A DNA stretch of 64,000 nt from Granulosicoccus sp965214025 (GTDB lineage: Bacteria; Pseudomonadota; Gammaproteobacteria; Granulosicoccales; Granulosicoccaceae): contig CBDCAW010000057.1 in the NCBI GenBank assembly GCA_965214025.1, forward strand, positions 62,001 to 126,000, read 5' to 3'. This document shows positions 19,772 to 28,546 of this stretch, piece by piece. Every line of letters starts with the position of its first letter. Position 1 is the stretch's first letter. The notes under the pieces were generated by a model. The model was not told where the DNA came from and made no database searches. It worked only from the letters and a program-made list of their open reading frames with translations. The position numbers and the translations under genes were made by a program.

Positions 19772-20383
19772 TCAATGACCGCATGAGTCTTCGTCGACGG
19801 CACGGCCGCAGCGGACCAGCAGGAACGCGCCGGCGCCCGTGCCACTGATCGCACCGTAGAGATGCGCGTCCACCACCACCTTGCCACCGGCCATCGACTC
19901 GCTGCCCGGCAGAGCGCCACCCATCTGTTCCCAGGCAAGCTTGCCGATGATCAGTGCCAGCAGGATGCCCGCCGAGCGCGGCCAGTATTTCAGATCGGCA
20001 AGGCAGCCCGCCAGAATGAGGCCGTGCAAGGTGCCGGAGAAGCCGACGTATCGGTAGATGTCGGGATTCAGCAGATAGAGACCCACACCCACGCACAGGC
20101 TTGAAAACAAGATCAGAAATAACCATTCAAAAACTGTGTAGCGCTGCCAGACCAACGCCACCACCAGACCGAAACCGGCGATATTCATGACCAGATGGCC
20201 GGTGCCGAGATGAACGAGGTTGCCAGTGAGCAATCGCCACAGCGCTCCGTCTGCGATAGCCTCGCGATCGAAACGTAAAGAGTGTTCCAGACCGGCACTC
20301 TGCAGGCCGATACACAGCAGGACAACCGAGATGGCGAGCAGTGGGTTCGGTTCGCGCAGTCGCTGCAGTCGTGACTGAATCAA
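19772..20383 (-). CDS. rrtA: Rhombosortase-like rhomboid protease
   Basis: 203-residue membrane protein with about six hydrophobic segments. Rhomboid signature: HLVMN (His63, Asn67), catalytic Ser116 in VGFSGTLHG, and catalytic His174 in VDAHLYG. The short length and the F-S-G-T-L-H-G form match rhombosortases, which in Vibrio process proteins with GlyGly-CTERM tails that leave by type II secretion. Here it is divergent from the gsp operon, which supports that role. The GlyGly-CTERM substrates are not in this window. The symbol is assigned by family and context, not by a search. Confidence 0.75.
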   Translation of the reverse strand: MIQSRLQRLREPNPLLAISVVLLCIGLQSAGLEHSLRFDREAIADGALWRLLTGNLVHLGTGHLVMNIAGFGLVVALVWQRYTVFEWLFLILFSSLCVGVGLYLLNPDIYRYVGFSGTLHGLILAGCLADLKYWPRSAGILLALIIGKLAWEQMGGALPGSESMAGGKVVVDAHLYGAISGTGAGAFLLVRCGRAVDEDSCGH

Positions 20384-20875
20384 GGTCGGGTTTTCCTGTC
20401 ATAAGGTTCAACCGTCAGCGCGGTCGATGGTGACGAGGCTGGTGCCGTAGTACGGTGCCGAGTTTTCTTGGCTGGTGGATGGGGGCGAAGTCGTTGCTAC
20501 GTGATGCCTGTGCAAGTATAGGCACAGTGGGCACGTTCTCCTCGATCCGGGGCTCGTGCATGGTTGACAGCGTGCCGTTGATAAGGTCTGTCGGGAAGTT
20601 TTGCCATGCTATTCTCAAAATGATGCGTTCGATCGACGCGATGAGTGCGCATCGGAGGCGGCCCACGATCACCGGTCTGTGGTACGGCCGGGTATTACGG
20701 CTAGAACCTTGCAGCGAATCCGGCATCCACGGCGCCGGTCAGGTAGGTCAGCGGCAAGCGTCGACTGACAGACATTCGGTGGTCTCGCGGTGCGATTGCC
20801 TGTTCAGCTGGTAGTTCACGGTACGACATAACCCTTACAGCAACCCGGACGGCGAGTCATTCGCCGAGAAAAGCA
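20384..20875. other. 492-bp region between rrtA-like gene and gspG, no gene seen
   Basis: Divergent intergenic region. Short open frames on both strands lack ribosome sites and recognisable protein patterns. A TTGACA hexamer at 20564-20569 has no good -10 at normal spacing. It presumably holds the promoters of the protease and of the gsp operon. Confidence 0.5.
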
Positions 20876-21457
20876 ATGAGATACACGTTGAATCAGGCAA
20901 AGATCGAGTGTCGCGCGGTGAGTGCGCGGAGTACGGGCACCATGAGCTCGTCGAGCGAAAGTGCGCCGAGTACGGGCGCGCGGAATGGAAGCGCGACAAG
21001 CATACCGAGTGAAGGTGCGCCGAGCAGATCATTCAAGCGAGCGCAACGCGGCTTCACGCTGATCGAGATTATGGTGGTGGTGGCGATCATCGCCATTCTA
21101 GGCGCCACCGTGGTACCGCTGATCATGGACCGTCCGAACGAGGCGCGGGTAGTACGTGCGAAGAACGACATCGGCACCATCAGCAGTGCGCTCGAGCTCT
21201 ACCGGCTGGACAACTTCAGTTACCCGTCCACCGAGCAGGGCCTGCAGGCTCTGGTGGAAAAACCGACGGGTGACCCGGAACCTGCGAACTGGAAGAAAGG
21301 GGGCTACATACAGAAACTGCCGAAGGATCCATGGGGTCGCGATTACCTGTACATCAGCCCGGGTGAAGGCGGCGACTACGATGTGGTCTCGCTCGGCAAC
21401 GACGGTGCGGAAGGCGGCGATGATTTCGATGCCGACATTAGCAACTGGACTGATTGA
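20876..21457 (+). CDS. gspG: Type II secretion major pseudopilin GspG
   Basis: 193 residues from ATG 20876; a second in-frame ATG at 20942 is equally possible. Prepilin site RG|FTLIEIMVVVAIIAILGA (cleavage after Gly59 from the first start), then the GspG core with ALELYRLDNFSYPSTEQGLQALV, the KLPKDPWGRDYLY motif and the calcium-site region near the C-terminus. The leader before cleavage is 59 (or 37) residues, much longer than usual, Ser/Ala/Gly-rich, and contains imperfect DNA repeats of GTGCGCCGAGTACGGGC. First gene of the gspGHIJKLMN series. Confidence 0.93.
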   Translation: MRYTLNQAKIECRAVSARSTGTMSSSSESAPSTGARNGSATSIPSEGAPSRSFKRAQRGFTLIEIMVVVAIIAILGATVVPLIMDRPNEARVVRAKNDIGTISSALELYRLDNFSYPSTEQGLQALVEKPTGDPEPANWKKGGYIQKLPKDPWGRDYLYISPGEGGDYDVVSLGNDGAEGGDDFDADISNWTD

Positions 21458-21491
21458 GCGCCGCTAGGCTGCTGCGTACCGAGAGTCTTCG

Positions 21492-22115
21492 ATGAACCTA
21501 AGGAGCCACTCGCCAGCATACTTCCCCGGTTGCCCGAGAACGTCGGGTAGACGGCGGGTGCGTGTGGTACCTGCGCCCGTGCCACGTGGCTTCACGCTCA
21601 TCGAGTTGTTGGTGGTGGTGGCGATCGTCGCGATTCTCACGGGTGCGGTGGTGTTGAACCTGGACTTTCGTAACGCCGGAAGCGCGGTGCGTGATCTCTC
21701 CCGGCGCACCGGGTTGCTCATGGAAATGGCTTCGGACCAGGCCGTGTATTCCCGCCAACAGCTCGGTATTCGTTTTCACCCGGAGTCCTATACGTTTTTC
21801 ATTCTGAGCGAACCCGACAAGAAGGGTAAGCAGAAATGGACGGTGCTGGAGGACGAGCGGCTGCGATTCAAGGAGCAGAGCATACCTGTGGAGTTTCAGG
21901 TGGATCTATCAGGCCAACCCATCGTGCTCGGTGAGCTGAGCGAAGAGCGCGAGGAGGCGGATGCGGAGAATCCGCTGAAGCCGCACGTGCTGTTTCTGTC
22001 GAATGGCGAAATAATGCCGGATTTCCGCGTCGTTGCCAGCGATTTCGACGCGGAGTATCGCTACGAGATCACCACCGGCGAGGTACAGCCCCTGATAGTC
22101 GAGCAACTGGAATGA
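21492..22115 (+). CDS. gspH: Type II secretion minor pseudopilin GspH
   Basis: 207 residues. Prepilin site PRG|FTLIELLVVVAIVAILTG after a 33-residue, Arg/Pro-rich leader, longer than usual. The soluble domain has the GspH pattern (DLSRRTGLLMEMASDQAVYSRQQLGIRF...LFLSNGEIMPDF). The 3' end is the first unit of a 45-bp tandem repeat, and its TGA overlaps the first gspI ATG (ATGA). Confidence 0.9.
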   Translation: MNLRSHSPAYFPGCPRTSGRRRVRVVPAPVPRGFTLIELLVVVAIVAILTGAVVLNLDFRNAGSAVRDLSRRTGLLMEMASDQAVYSRQQLGIRFHPESYTFFILSEPDKKGKQKWTVLEDERLRFKEQSIPVEFQVDLSGQPIVLGELSEEREEADAENPLKPHVLFLSNGEIMPDFRVVASDFDAEYRYEITTGEVQPLIVEQLE

Positions 22116-22273
22116 GTGTTTCATACGGCTCGCGGAAAGATAGTCGAGCAACTGGAATGAGTGTTTCATACGGCTCGCGGAAAGATAGTCGAGCAACTGG
22201 AATGAGTGTTTCATACGGCTCGCGGAAAGATAGTCGAGCAACTGGAATGAGTGTTTCATACGGCTCGCAGAAC
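22094..22273. repeat. Four tandem 45-bp repeats across the gspH/gspI junction
   Basis: Units at 22094-22138, 22139-22183, 22184-22228 and 22229-22273. The first three are identical; the fourth has two changes at its end, and a decayed fifth fragment begins at 22274. Each unit carries the end of gspH, the ATGA overlap and the first codons of gspI, so an ATG recurs at 22112, 22157, 22202 and 22247, all in the gspI frame. Each unit encodes MSVSYGSRKDSRATG (the last copy is altered to MSVSYGSQNDCRVTG). Confidence 0.97.
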
Positions 22274-22876
22274 GATTGTCGGGTAACGGGAAAGAGTTCC
22301 GCATCGAGATCCGCGCGTGGGTTCACGCTGGTCGAGGTTCTCGTTGCGATGACGATTCTCGCCGTGGGAGTCAGTGCGTTGGTGGCTGCTTCCGGCGCCA
22401 GTGCCTTCCGCGCCGATTACCTGCGGGATCGCGAGTTCGCCCGCTGGGTAGCCACCAACGCACTGACGCAACTGCAGGTGCTGCCCTCCTGGCCCGAGCC
22501 TGGCACGACCAATACCGAAGCGGAGATGATCAACACGACGTGGCATGTGAATACCCGCACTCGCAAGGTGTCCGACCCTGCCCTACGGCGGGTGGACATC
22601 GAGGTGCGGCGTGAAAAGGAGGCCGACGCCTATATCTATTCGGTTACCGGGTTTCTCGGCGACCCGGAGCTGCGGGAGCTGCAGCCTGCGGTCGAAGTGC
22701 CCCAGATACCGGGGCAGGATAGCGAAGGCGTCATCCCGGGGGAAGACCCGACGAACCTCATCGAAGGCGGTGGCGGCGTGCCGGCAACGAATACCGGCAC
22801 CATTCTGGACGGCGGCGTACCGGGAGCGGATACGGACGCTCTCCCGAACGGCTTGAACCAATCTCTCATTCAGTGA
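22112..22876 (+). CDS. gspI: Type II secretion minor pseudopilin GspI with repeated start region
   Basis: 254 residues from the first ATG. Prepilin site ARG|FTLVEVLVAMTILAVGVSALV follows a leader of 70, 55, 40 or 25 residues, depending on which of four in-frame ATGs (22112, 22157, 22202, 22247) is used; the extra length is three copies of a 15-residue repeat. The soluble domain shows GspI traits (REFARWVATNALTQLQ). The C-terminal ~70 residues (from about 190) are a Gly/Pro/Asp-rich tail, longer than in typical GspI. gspJ starts by GTGA overlap. Confidence 0.88.
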   Translation: MSVSYGSRKDSRATGMSVSYGSRKDSRATGMSVSYGSRKDSRATGMSVSYGSQNDCRVTGKSSASRSARGFTLVEVLVAMTILAVGVSALVAASGASAFRADYLRDREFARWVATNALTQLQVLPSWPEPGTTNTEAEMINTTWHVNTRTRKVSDPALRRVDIEVRREKEADAYIYSVTGFLGDPELRELQPAVEVPQIPGQDSEGVIPGEDPTNLIEGGGGVPATNTGTILDGGVPGADTDALPNGLNQSLIQ

Positions 22877-23475
22877 AGGCGCGCGGCTTCACACTCATCG
22901 AGTTGTTGGTAGCGATGTTCCTGCTCGCCGTGCTGGGTACGGCCGGCTTCCAGATGCTCTTCCAGATCAATACTGCCCGCGAACGCATCGAGGAACAGGC
23001 CGATCGCCTCAATGCCCTGCAACGCACGTTCTACTGGCTGGCCGAGGACGTGACCCAGATCATCGATCGGCCGATTCGTTCGGCAATCAACGCTGAATTA
23101 CCAGGCTTGCAGTTCAATCTGGAGGGTGACACCCTGTTCGACCTGACTCGCACCGGCTGGTCGAACCCTGCCGCGGACGTCTCGCCACCTCGTTCCACGC
23201 TGGAACGCGTAGCCTGGTCGCTCGAGGATGATCGGCTGCTGCGTCATTACTGGTACCAGTTGGAGTCCCTCAACGAAGAGCCGGATCGGACGCGCCAATT
23301 GCTCACAGGTGTTGACTCGCTGACGATGCGCTTTCTCGATATCGATGCGGAGTGGCACGAGGAGTGGCCACCGATCGAGCAGCAGGAGAACTCAGGCCTG
23401 CCTCTGGCCATAGAGTTCACGTTCGAACTCTCCGACTTCGGCACGGTCATCCGCCTGTTCGGATTGCCATCATGA
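22873..23475 (+). CDS. gspJ: Type II secretion minor pseudopilin GspJ
   Basis: 200 residues from a GTG that overlaps the gspI stop. Very short leader, MKARG|FTLIELLVAMFLLAVLGTAGF, in contrast to the long leaders of its neighbours. Family pattern: EEQADRLNALQRTFYWLAEDVTQI and a later LRHYWYQLESL/FLDIDAEW segment. Part of the GspI-J-K tip complex of the pseudopilus. Confidence 0.92.
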   Translation: MKARGFTLIELLVAMFLLAVLGTAGFQMLFQINTARERIEEQADRLNALQRTFYWLAEDVTQIIDRPIRSAINAELPGLQFNLEGDTLFDLTRTGWSNPAADVSPPRSTLERVAWSLEDDRLLRHYWYQLESLNEEPDRTRQLLTGVDSLTMRFLDIDAEWHEEWPPIEQQENSGLPLAIEFTFELSDFGTVIRLFGLPS

Positions 23476-24629
23476 GCGGCCTCGTCGATGAGCGTTCCAG
23501 GCATCCCGTACCGGAAGGTCGAAGCGTTCGATCGCGTCTGCGTTTGGCAGGGTGCCCGGGTCGTCGTTCACGATGCCCGAGCCCTGGTTCCCAGGGCGGC
23601 ATCGCGATCATCACGGCGATGCTGGTGGTGGCGCTCGGCACGATCACGATCGTGGCCATCACCAGCCGCCAGCAATTGGACATGCAGCGTGAGCGCAACG
23701 AAGCGTTGATCCAGCAGGCCCGCAACCTCGCCGTCAGCGGCGAACGCTTCGCCGCCGCGCTGTTGTTTCGGGATGTCGAAGACAACGACCGCGAAGGCAC
23801 GGATTCGCTCGATGATGACTGGGCGCAGACCATCCCGCCGGTGCCGATCGACAACGCTGCCATCCAGGGCTGCATCGTCGATATGCAGGGCAAGTTCAAC
23901 CTCAACAACCTGGTGCCCAACGGCGCCAAGGATGCCGCTCAGATCGCGATCCTGCAGCGGCTGCTGAGCGAGCTGACCATCCCGCCCGAGAAGGCCGAGG
24001 CGATCATCGATTGGATCGATCCGGACTTCGAGGCAACGGTTCCCAACGGTGCCGAAGACGACTACTACAGCGGTCTCGACCCGGGTTACCGCGCAGCCAA
24101 CCAGCCATTTACCAGCATCAGCGAGCTGCAGCTGGTCAAGGGGTTCGACCCTGGAAAAAAGGATGAATTCAAGGATTACGAATTGTTGCTGCCGCATGTC
24201 GCGGTCCTGCCGACGCGCGGTCAGGCCACGGCGATCAATGTGAACACCGCGACCCCCGAGCTCATCGCCGCACTCGGTGACGGGCCGAAGAGTCAGGCGG
24301 ATGAACTCACCCGTTGGGACACTGACGCTTATGAAGACTATCCTGAATGTGAGGACATCTTCGACCTGGACCCGGACGGTGCCGCTGAAACCGACGAAGA
24401 AGGTGAGCAGCGATTGCCCGTGGCGTCGGTGCAAGACTTCTTCCAGGGTGTTTCGGGAAACGGCACACCCGAGTTCAGACAAACGGTTCCGCTCGACGTC
24501 AAGTCAGGTTTCTATCAGGTCCGCATCGATGTATCCACCGAGGGCATCCAGCTGTCGCAATACACCTTGCTCGAACGTATGGACAATGGCAAGACCCGAG
24601 TGGTGTCGAGGGCCCGCGATGCGCTTTGA
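23472..24629 (+). CDS. gspK: Type II secretion minor pseudopilin GspK
   Basis: 385 residues from ATG 23472, which overlaps the gspJ stop (ATGA); the frame is open further upstream inside gspJ but that is shadow. A ~42-residue Arg-rich leader precedes QGG|IAIITAMLVVALGTITIVA. The large GspK domain shows RNLAVSGERFAAALL, MQGKFNLNNLV, AEAIIDWIDPD, the YRAANQPFTSISELQLVKG motif and INVNTATPELIAALG. It caps the pseudopilus tip. About 250 bp with no clear gene separate it from gspL. Confidence 0.93.
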   Translation: MSGLVDERSRHPVPEGRSVRSRLRLAGCPGRRSRCPSPGSQGGIAIITAMLVVALGTITIVAITSRQQLDMQRERNEALIQQARNLAVSGERFAAALLFRDVEDNDREGTDSLDDDWAQTIPPVPIDNAAIQGCIVDMQGKFNLNNLVPNGAKDAAQIAILQRLLSELTIPPEKAEAIIDWIDPDFEATVPNGAEDDYYSGLDPGYRAANQPFTSISELQLVKGFDPGKKDEFKDYELLLPHVAVLPTRGQATAINVNTATPELIAALGDGPKSQADELTRWDTDAYEDYPECEDIFDLDPDGAAETDEEGEQRLPVASVQDFFQGVSGNGTPEFRQTVPLDVKSGFYQVRIDVSTEGIQLSQYTLLERMDNGKTRVVSRARDAL

Positions 24630-24881
24630 TTCAGGGCATCGCGATGAGGAATCGGTGGTGATGTTGCCCGATGGCGTACCGCGTGCCGCGCGTTGCACCG
24701 TACCTCTCGTTGTATCTTTGGCGTATCGCGGTCCGAACCCGGACCGTTCCGTGCATGCTCGGAAGTGTCATGGAGTCGGTGCAGCGTGCCCGGCGCCGGG
24801 GTGGCCAGTCAGCCATGGGCAGAGTCTTTCCACGCGGTGTCGAACGCATCGTGCACTGACCCGGAAAACCAGAGAATAACA

Positions 24882-26093
24882 GTGTCAAGACACGTCATCA
24901 TTCATCTCCCCGTCGTCGGATCCGACCTGGCGCGCTGGGCCATGGCCGACGAATCCGGCGAGCTTGTCTCCGAGTTGTTCGAAGGGTCGCTGACCGACGC
25001 TGCCGATGCTGTCGAGGGTCGGCGCGCCTCACTGATACTGCCGGGCGACGATGTGCTGCTGGCAGAGGCGGTGGTGCCCGGTGGCTCGCAGGCGCGTGCC
25101 CTGCAAGCGGTTCCCTTCGCACTCGAGGAGCAGCTCGCCGACGATGTCGACAGCCTGCATTTCGCATTGGGCAGCAAGGGCGGGGGCGATGCCTTCCCGG
25201 TAGCCGTGATTGGCCAGGCATCCATGCAGCTGGTGATGGAGCAGTGTGGGGAAGCTGGATTGCGGCCCGCCGAGATCGTTCCCGAGACGCTTGCGGTGCC
25301 TTGCGACGGCACGAGTGTGGATCGGGCGAGCTGGACGGCGTTGCTCGATGACGGCCAGGCGGTGGTGCGGCTCGACAACCACCACGGTTTCGCGACGGAT
25401 GCCGCCATGGCGCATCTGATGCTCGACGGCGCCCGGCAGAATCTGGACGAGTCGATGGAGGCTGCACTGCGTGTCTTCGTTACGCGTCCGGGCGTATCCC
25501 TGACGGCGCCCGAGGGTGTGGAAGTGGAGAGCATCCATTGCGACAGTCGCCTGGAAGTGTACGCACGAGGCCTTGCGAACTCGCCGTACATCAACCTGCT
25601 GCAAGGGTCGTACAGCCCCAAGACTCAGTTCGACAAGACGTGGAAGCCGTGGCGCTGGAGCGCTGCCCTTCTCGGAATACTGCTCGTCGTCCTGTTCGGC
25701 GGCAAGATCATCGATGCCTCTCGTCTGTCGAGTCAGGAAGCGGCGATCGATCAGGGCATCGAGCAGGTGTTCACGGAGGCCATGCCCGGTACCCGGCTGC
25801 AGCGTCCGGAGGCTCAGATGAAGGCTCGTTTGAGTGCGTTGGGGGCCGGCAACATCGATGGCTTCACCAGCCGGCTGTCGCAACTGGCAGAGAGTCTGGC
25901 CACTCAGCCTCAGACACGCCTGATCTCGATCAGCTACCGCGACGGGCGTTTCGACCTGGACCTCACGACTGATGAACTGCCTACGCTCGATGCGCTCGCC
26001 TCCGAACTGGAGCAGCGCGGCAGCCTGGACATGAGCGTGCAGTCTGCCAACCGTGACGGCGAAGGCCTGCGCGGCCGTGTTCGAGTGGAGTGA
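24882..26093 (+). CDS. gspL: Type II secretion inner-membrane protein GspL
   Basis: 403 residues from GTG 24882, chosen because the upstream in-frame residues are not conserved and this gives the usual GspL size; no strong ribosome site is visible. Cytoplasmic actin-like domain (GDDVLLAEAVVPGGSQARALQAVPFALEEQLADDVDSLHFA), then one membrane segment around residue 265 (WSAALLGILLVVLFGGKII) and a ferredoxin-like periplasmic domain. It anchors the GspE ATPase (not in this window) to the inner membrane. Confidence 0.85.
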   Translation: MSRHVIIHLPVVGSDLARWAMADESGELVSELFEGSLTDAADAVEGRRASLILPGDDVLLAEAVVPGGSQARALQAVPFALEEQLADDVDSLHFALGSKGGGDAFPVAVIGQASMQLVMEQCGEAGLRPAEIVPETLAVPCDGTSVDRASWTALLDDGQAVVRLDNHHGFATDAAMAHLMLDGARQNLDESMEAALRVFVTRPGVSLTAPEGVEVESIHCDSRLEVYARGLANSPYINLLQGSYSPKTQFDKTWKPWRWSAALLGILLVVLFGGKIIDASRLSSQEAAIDQGIEQVFTEAMPGTRLQRPEAQMKARLSALGAGNIDGFTSRLSQLAESLATQPQTRLISISYRDGRFDLDLTTDELPTLDALASELEQRGSLDMSVQSANRDGEGLRGRVRVE

Positions 26094-26099
26094 AGAATC

Positions 26100-26570
26100 G
26101 TGAAAGACTGGTACCTCAGACAGACCCCGCGTGATCGGCTGATCGTCATCGCCGTCGGTGTATTGACCGTAGCTGGCCTGCTCTACGCGCTGGCCTGGTA
26201 TCCGCTGAAATCGAGCATCGACAGCTCGGAGCGAGCCATCGCCTCCAAGCAGGACACCCTGCAGTTCATGCGCGACGGTGCTGCCCGGATCAAGGCGCAG
26301 GGGGGTGTGAAACAGGAAGTGAAGCAGAGCGACAAGGAGCCGTATCTGCTGATCGACGAGATCATCCGCGGCGCCGGCATCGAGCCGCCGGAAAGGCTGG
26401 AGCCCAGCGGTGCGAACGGTGCACGGGTGCAGTTCTCCGAGGTACCGTTCGACAAGCTCATCCTGGTACTGGCCGAGCTGGAAACCTATGGGCTGCAGGT
26501 CAACAACATGAGCCTGAGCCGCAAGGAGAAAGGGGCGGTGAGCGCACGCTTCAACATGGAGCGTGGTTGA
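26100..26570 (+). CDS. gspM: Type II secretion inner-membrane protein GspM
   Basis: 156 residues from GTG 26100, with GGAG in the end of gspL as ribosome site. Short cytoplasmic start (MKDWYLRQTPRDRL), one membrane helix (IVIAVGVLTVAGLLYALAWYPL), then a periplasmic coiled/ferredoxin-like domain. Partner of GspL in the assembly platform. Its TGA overlaps the gspN ATG. Confidence 0.88.
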   Translation: MKDWYLRQTPRDRLIVIAVGVLTVAGLLYALAWYPLKSSIDSSERAIASKQDTLQFMRDGAARIKAQGGVKQEVKQSDKEPYLLIDEIIRGAGIEPPERLEPSGANGARVQFSEVPFDKLILVLAELETYGLQVNNMSLSRKEKGAVSARFNMERG

Positions 26571-27340
26571 TGCGTATAGCGAAACTGTGTGTGCTGGGCC
26601 TGGCGGTCTGGCTGTTTGCAGTTGTCGTGCTCTTTCCTGCCGCCCCCGTGGTGCAGCGCATCGAGCCTCAGTTGGGGCCGGTGACGCTCGACGGTATTAC
26701 CGGCAGGTTGTACAGCGGCGAGGTGGCACGGGTGAACTATGACGATGGCATACTCCCGTTGGAATTCACCGATGTCGGCTGGACTCTCGACCCGCTCGCA
26801 CTCATTCGAGGCACCGGTGCCAACGTGCGCTTCAACGGCTACGGGGGTGAGGGAGCCGGCCATGTGGTGCGTACCTGGGGTGGTGATCTGGTGGTTTCCG
26901 ATTTCGCGATGAATGCGGATGCACGCCGGCTCGAATCCCTGTTGCCATTGCCCATCGCCAGTTTCAGTGGGGCGCTGGATGCCGACATTCGCTCACTACT
27001 GCTGCAGGACGAGTTGCTGACCGAACTGGAAGGCACCGTGAGCTGGAAGGATGCCGTGCTCGAACGGCCGCTGGATGTGCGCCTGGGCGATGTGAATCTC
27101 ACCATCGTGCATGACGGGCCGGAATCCCATGTCGTCAACGTGTCGGCGGCGGGTGGTGAGGTGCAGGTTGACGGTACGGTCAACATGGCACAGGATGGGG
27201 ACTTCACGACCAACCTCCTGCTGGTCCCCACCGCCGAGGCATCGGCGGAGGTGGTCAGCAACCTGCAGCGCTATGCCCGGCCTGAAGCCAACGGCCAGTA
27301 TCGCCTGCAGCAGAGCGGCAACGTGAATGCGCTCATGTGA
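26570..27340 (+). CDS. gspN: Type II secretion protein GspN
   Basis: 256 residues from ATG 26570 (TGATG overlap with gspM). One N-terminal membrane segment (LCVLGLAVWLFAVVVLFPAAPV) and a periplasmic domain with the GspN pattern DGITGRLYSGEVARV, ...LDPLALIRG and the closing EANGQYRLQQSGNV. GspN is an accessory T2SS component, absent from some systems. Last gene of this block; gspC, D, E and F are not nearby. Confidence 0.87.
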   Translation: MRIAKLCVLGLAVWLFAVVVLFPAAPVVQRIEPQLGPVTLDGITGRLYSGEVARVNYDDGILPLEFTDVGWTLDPLALIRGTGANVRFNGYGGEGAGHVVRTWGGDLVVSDFAMNADARRLESLLPLPIASFSGALDADIRSLLLQDELLTELEGTVSWKDAVLERPLDVRLGDVNLTIVHDGPESHVVNVSAAGGEVQVDGTVNMAQDGDFTTNLLLVPTAEASAEVVSNLQRYARPEANGQYRLQQSGNVNALM

Positions 27341-27602
27341 ATGCGCTGCCGCGGGCAACGGCGAATCCGCCCCGTCGATGCCCTGAATCGACCCGATCAT
27401 TCCTGTGTGTACCTTGCAGCGCTGTCACGCGTACAGATACCTGTATCTTGCATTCGGCTACCTCCGGCACGATTTTCGCTGTACTTTCCGCCGGAGCGCG
27501 TGAAAAAGAGTTGACATCTCCCCAATGTTCCATTTTGGGTAATGCTTCACACTCTTAATCCACCAGATGATCAACCGTTTTCTGACCTACCCGCTATAGT
27601 CG

Positions 27603-28454
27603 ATGTATCCGCTAATGAATGACGGTATGTTCCTCGATACCGAAACCACCGAAGCCCTGACGTTCGACGCACTGGCCCTTGCCCGGCGCGCCGGCGATCG
27701 TATTCTCGAAGTCATGAACGACTACGAGGTGGCGATCAAGGACGATGACACGCCCGTCACCACTGCCGACATGGCCGCACACGACATCATCGTGGCCGGT
27801 CTGAAGGAGCTGCCGGTCACGTTCCCGGTACTTTCGGAAGAGTCCGACTGCATACCGTTCAGCGAGCGCCATCTGTGGAGCAACTACTGGCTGGTCGATC
27901 CGCTCGACGGCACGCGTGAGTTCCTGCGCGGCAACGGGGAATTCACCGTCAACATCGCGCTGATCGATAACAACCGACCCGTTATCGGCGTCATTCATGC
28001 ACCCGTGTTCAATGTCGCCTACTTCGGCATGCGCGGCGGTGGCGCCTGGAAGCAGGCCGGCGAGCTTTTGCCGGAACCCATACACGTGCGCCATGCACCG
28101 GCCAACCGCATGACGGTAGCTCGCAGCAACTGCCCCAGCACGGGTCCGATGCTGCAAAGCTTTCTCGATCGCATCGGCGACCACGACGAAATATCCATGG
28201 GGGCGTCTCTGAAGTCGTGCCTGGTCGCGGAGGGAGCTGCAGACGTTTACTGTCGCCTGGGGCCCACCGGCGAATGGGATACTGCGGCGGCGCAGTGCAT
28301 CGTCGAGGAAGCCGGCGGGCACATCACGGATACCTGTCTGCAGGATCTGCGCTACAACCAGAAGGAATCTCTGCTCAACCCGCATTTCCTGGTGTTCGGT
28401 GATAGCAGCTACAACTGGGCGGATGCCCTGGTCCGAACTCCCGGCGAAGCTTAG
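27603..28454 (+). CDS. cysQ: 3'(2'),5'-bisphosphate nucleotidase CysQ
   Basis: 283 residues; starts at 27615 and 27627 are also possible. Inositol monophosphatase fold, Mg-dependent, removes 3'-phosphate from PAP/PAPS in sulfate assimilation. Conserved: LARRAGDRILEVM, VTTADMAAHDIIV, LSEES, the metal-binding WLVDPLDGTREF (~residue 98) and GEWDTAAAQCIVEEAGG. A TATAGT hexamer ends two bases before the first ATG; if it is a -10 box, the first ATG would not be in the message and a later start would be used. Confidence 0.92.
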   Translation: MYPLMNDGMFLDTETTEALTFDALALARRAGDRILEVMNDYEVAIKDDDTPVTTADMAAHDIIVAGLKELPVTFPVLSEESDCIPFSERHLWSNYWLVDPLDGTREFLRGNGEFTVNIALIDNNRPVIGVIHAPVFNVAYFGMRGGGAWKQAGELLPEPIHVRHAPANRMTVARSNCPSTGPMLQSFLDRIGDHDEISMGASLKSCLVAEGAADVYCRLGPTGEWDTAAAQCIVEEAGGHITDTCLQDLRYNQKESLLNPHFLVFGDSSYNWADALVRTPGEA

Positions 28455-28546
28455 GGGCCGTCATCCTTCAGCGCACGGGCACTGCCGCGTCCCCCGATCT
28501 CCCGTCGGATAAAAGGGGTTTCTACCGACCATGCCAACCGTAGAGC

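Noticed and set aside
20455..20814. 119-residue open frame in the rrtA-gspG gap
   Set aside because: No ribosome site and no recognisable protein pattern; overlapping frames on the other strand are equally long.
22094..22273. CRISPR-like direct repeats
   Set aside because: The 45-bp units are directly adjacent with no spacers, lie inside gspH/gspI coding sequence, and no cas genes are near.
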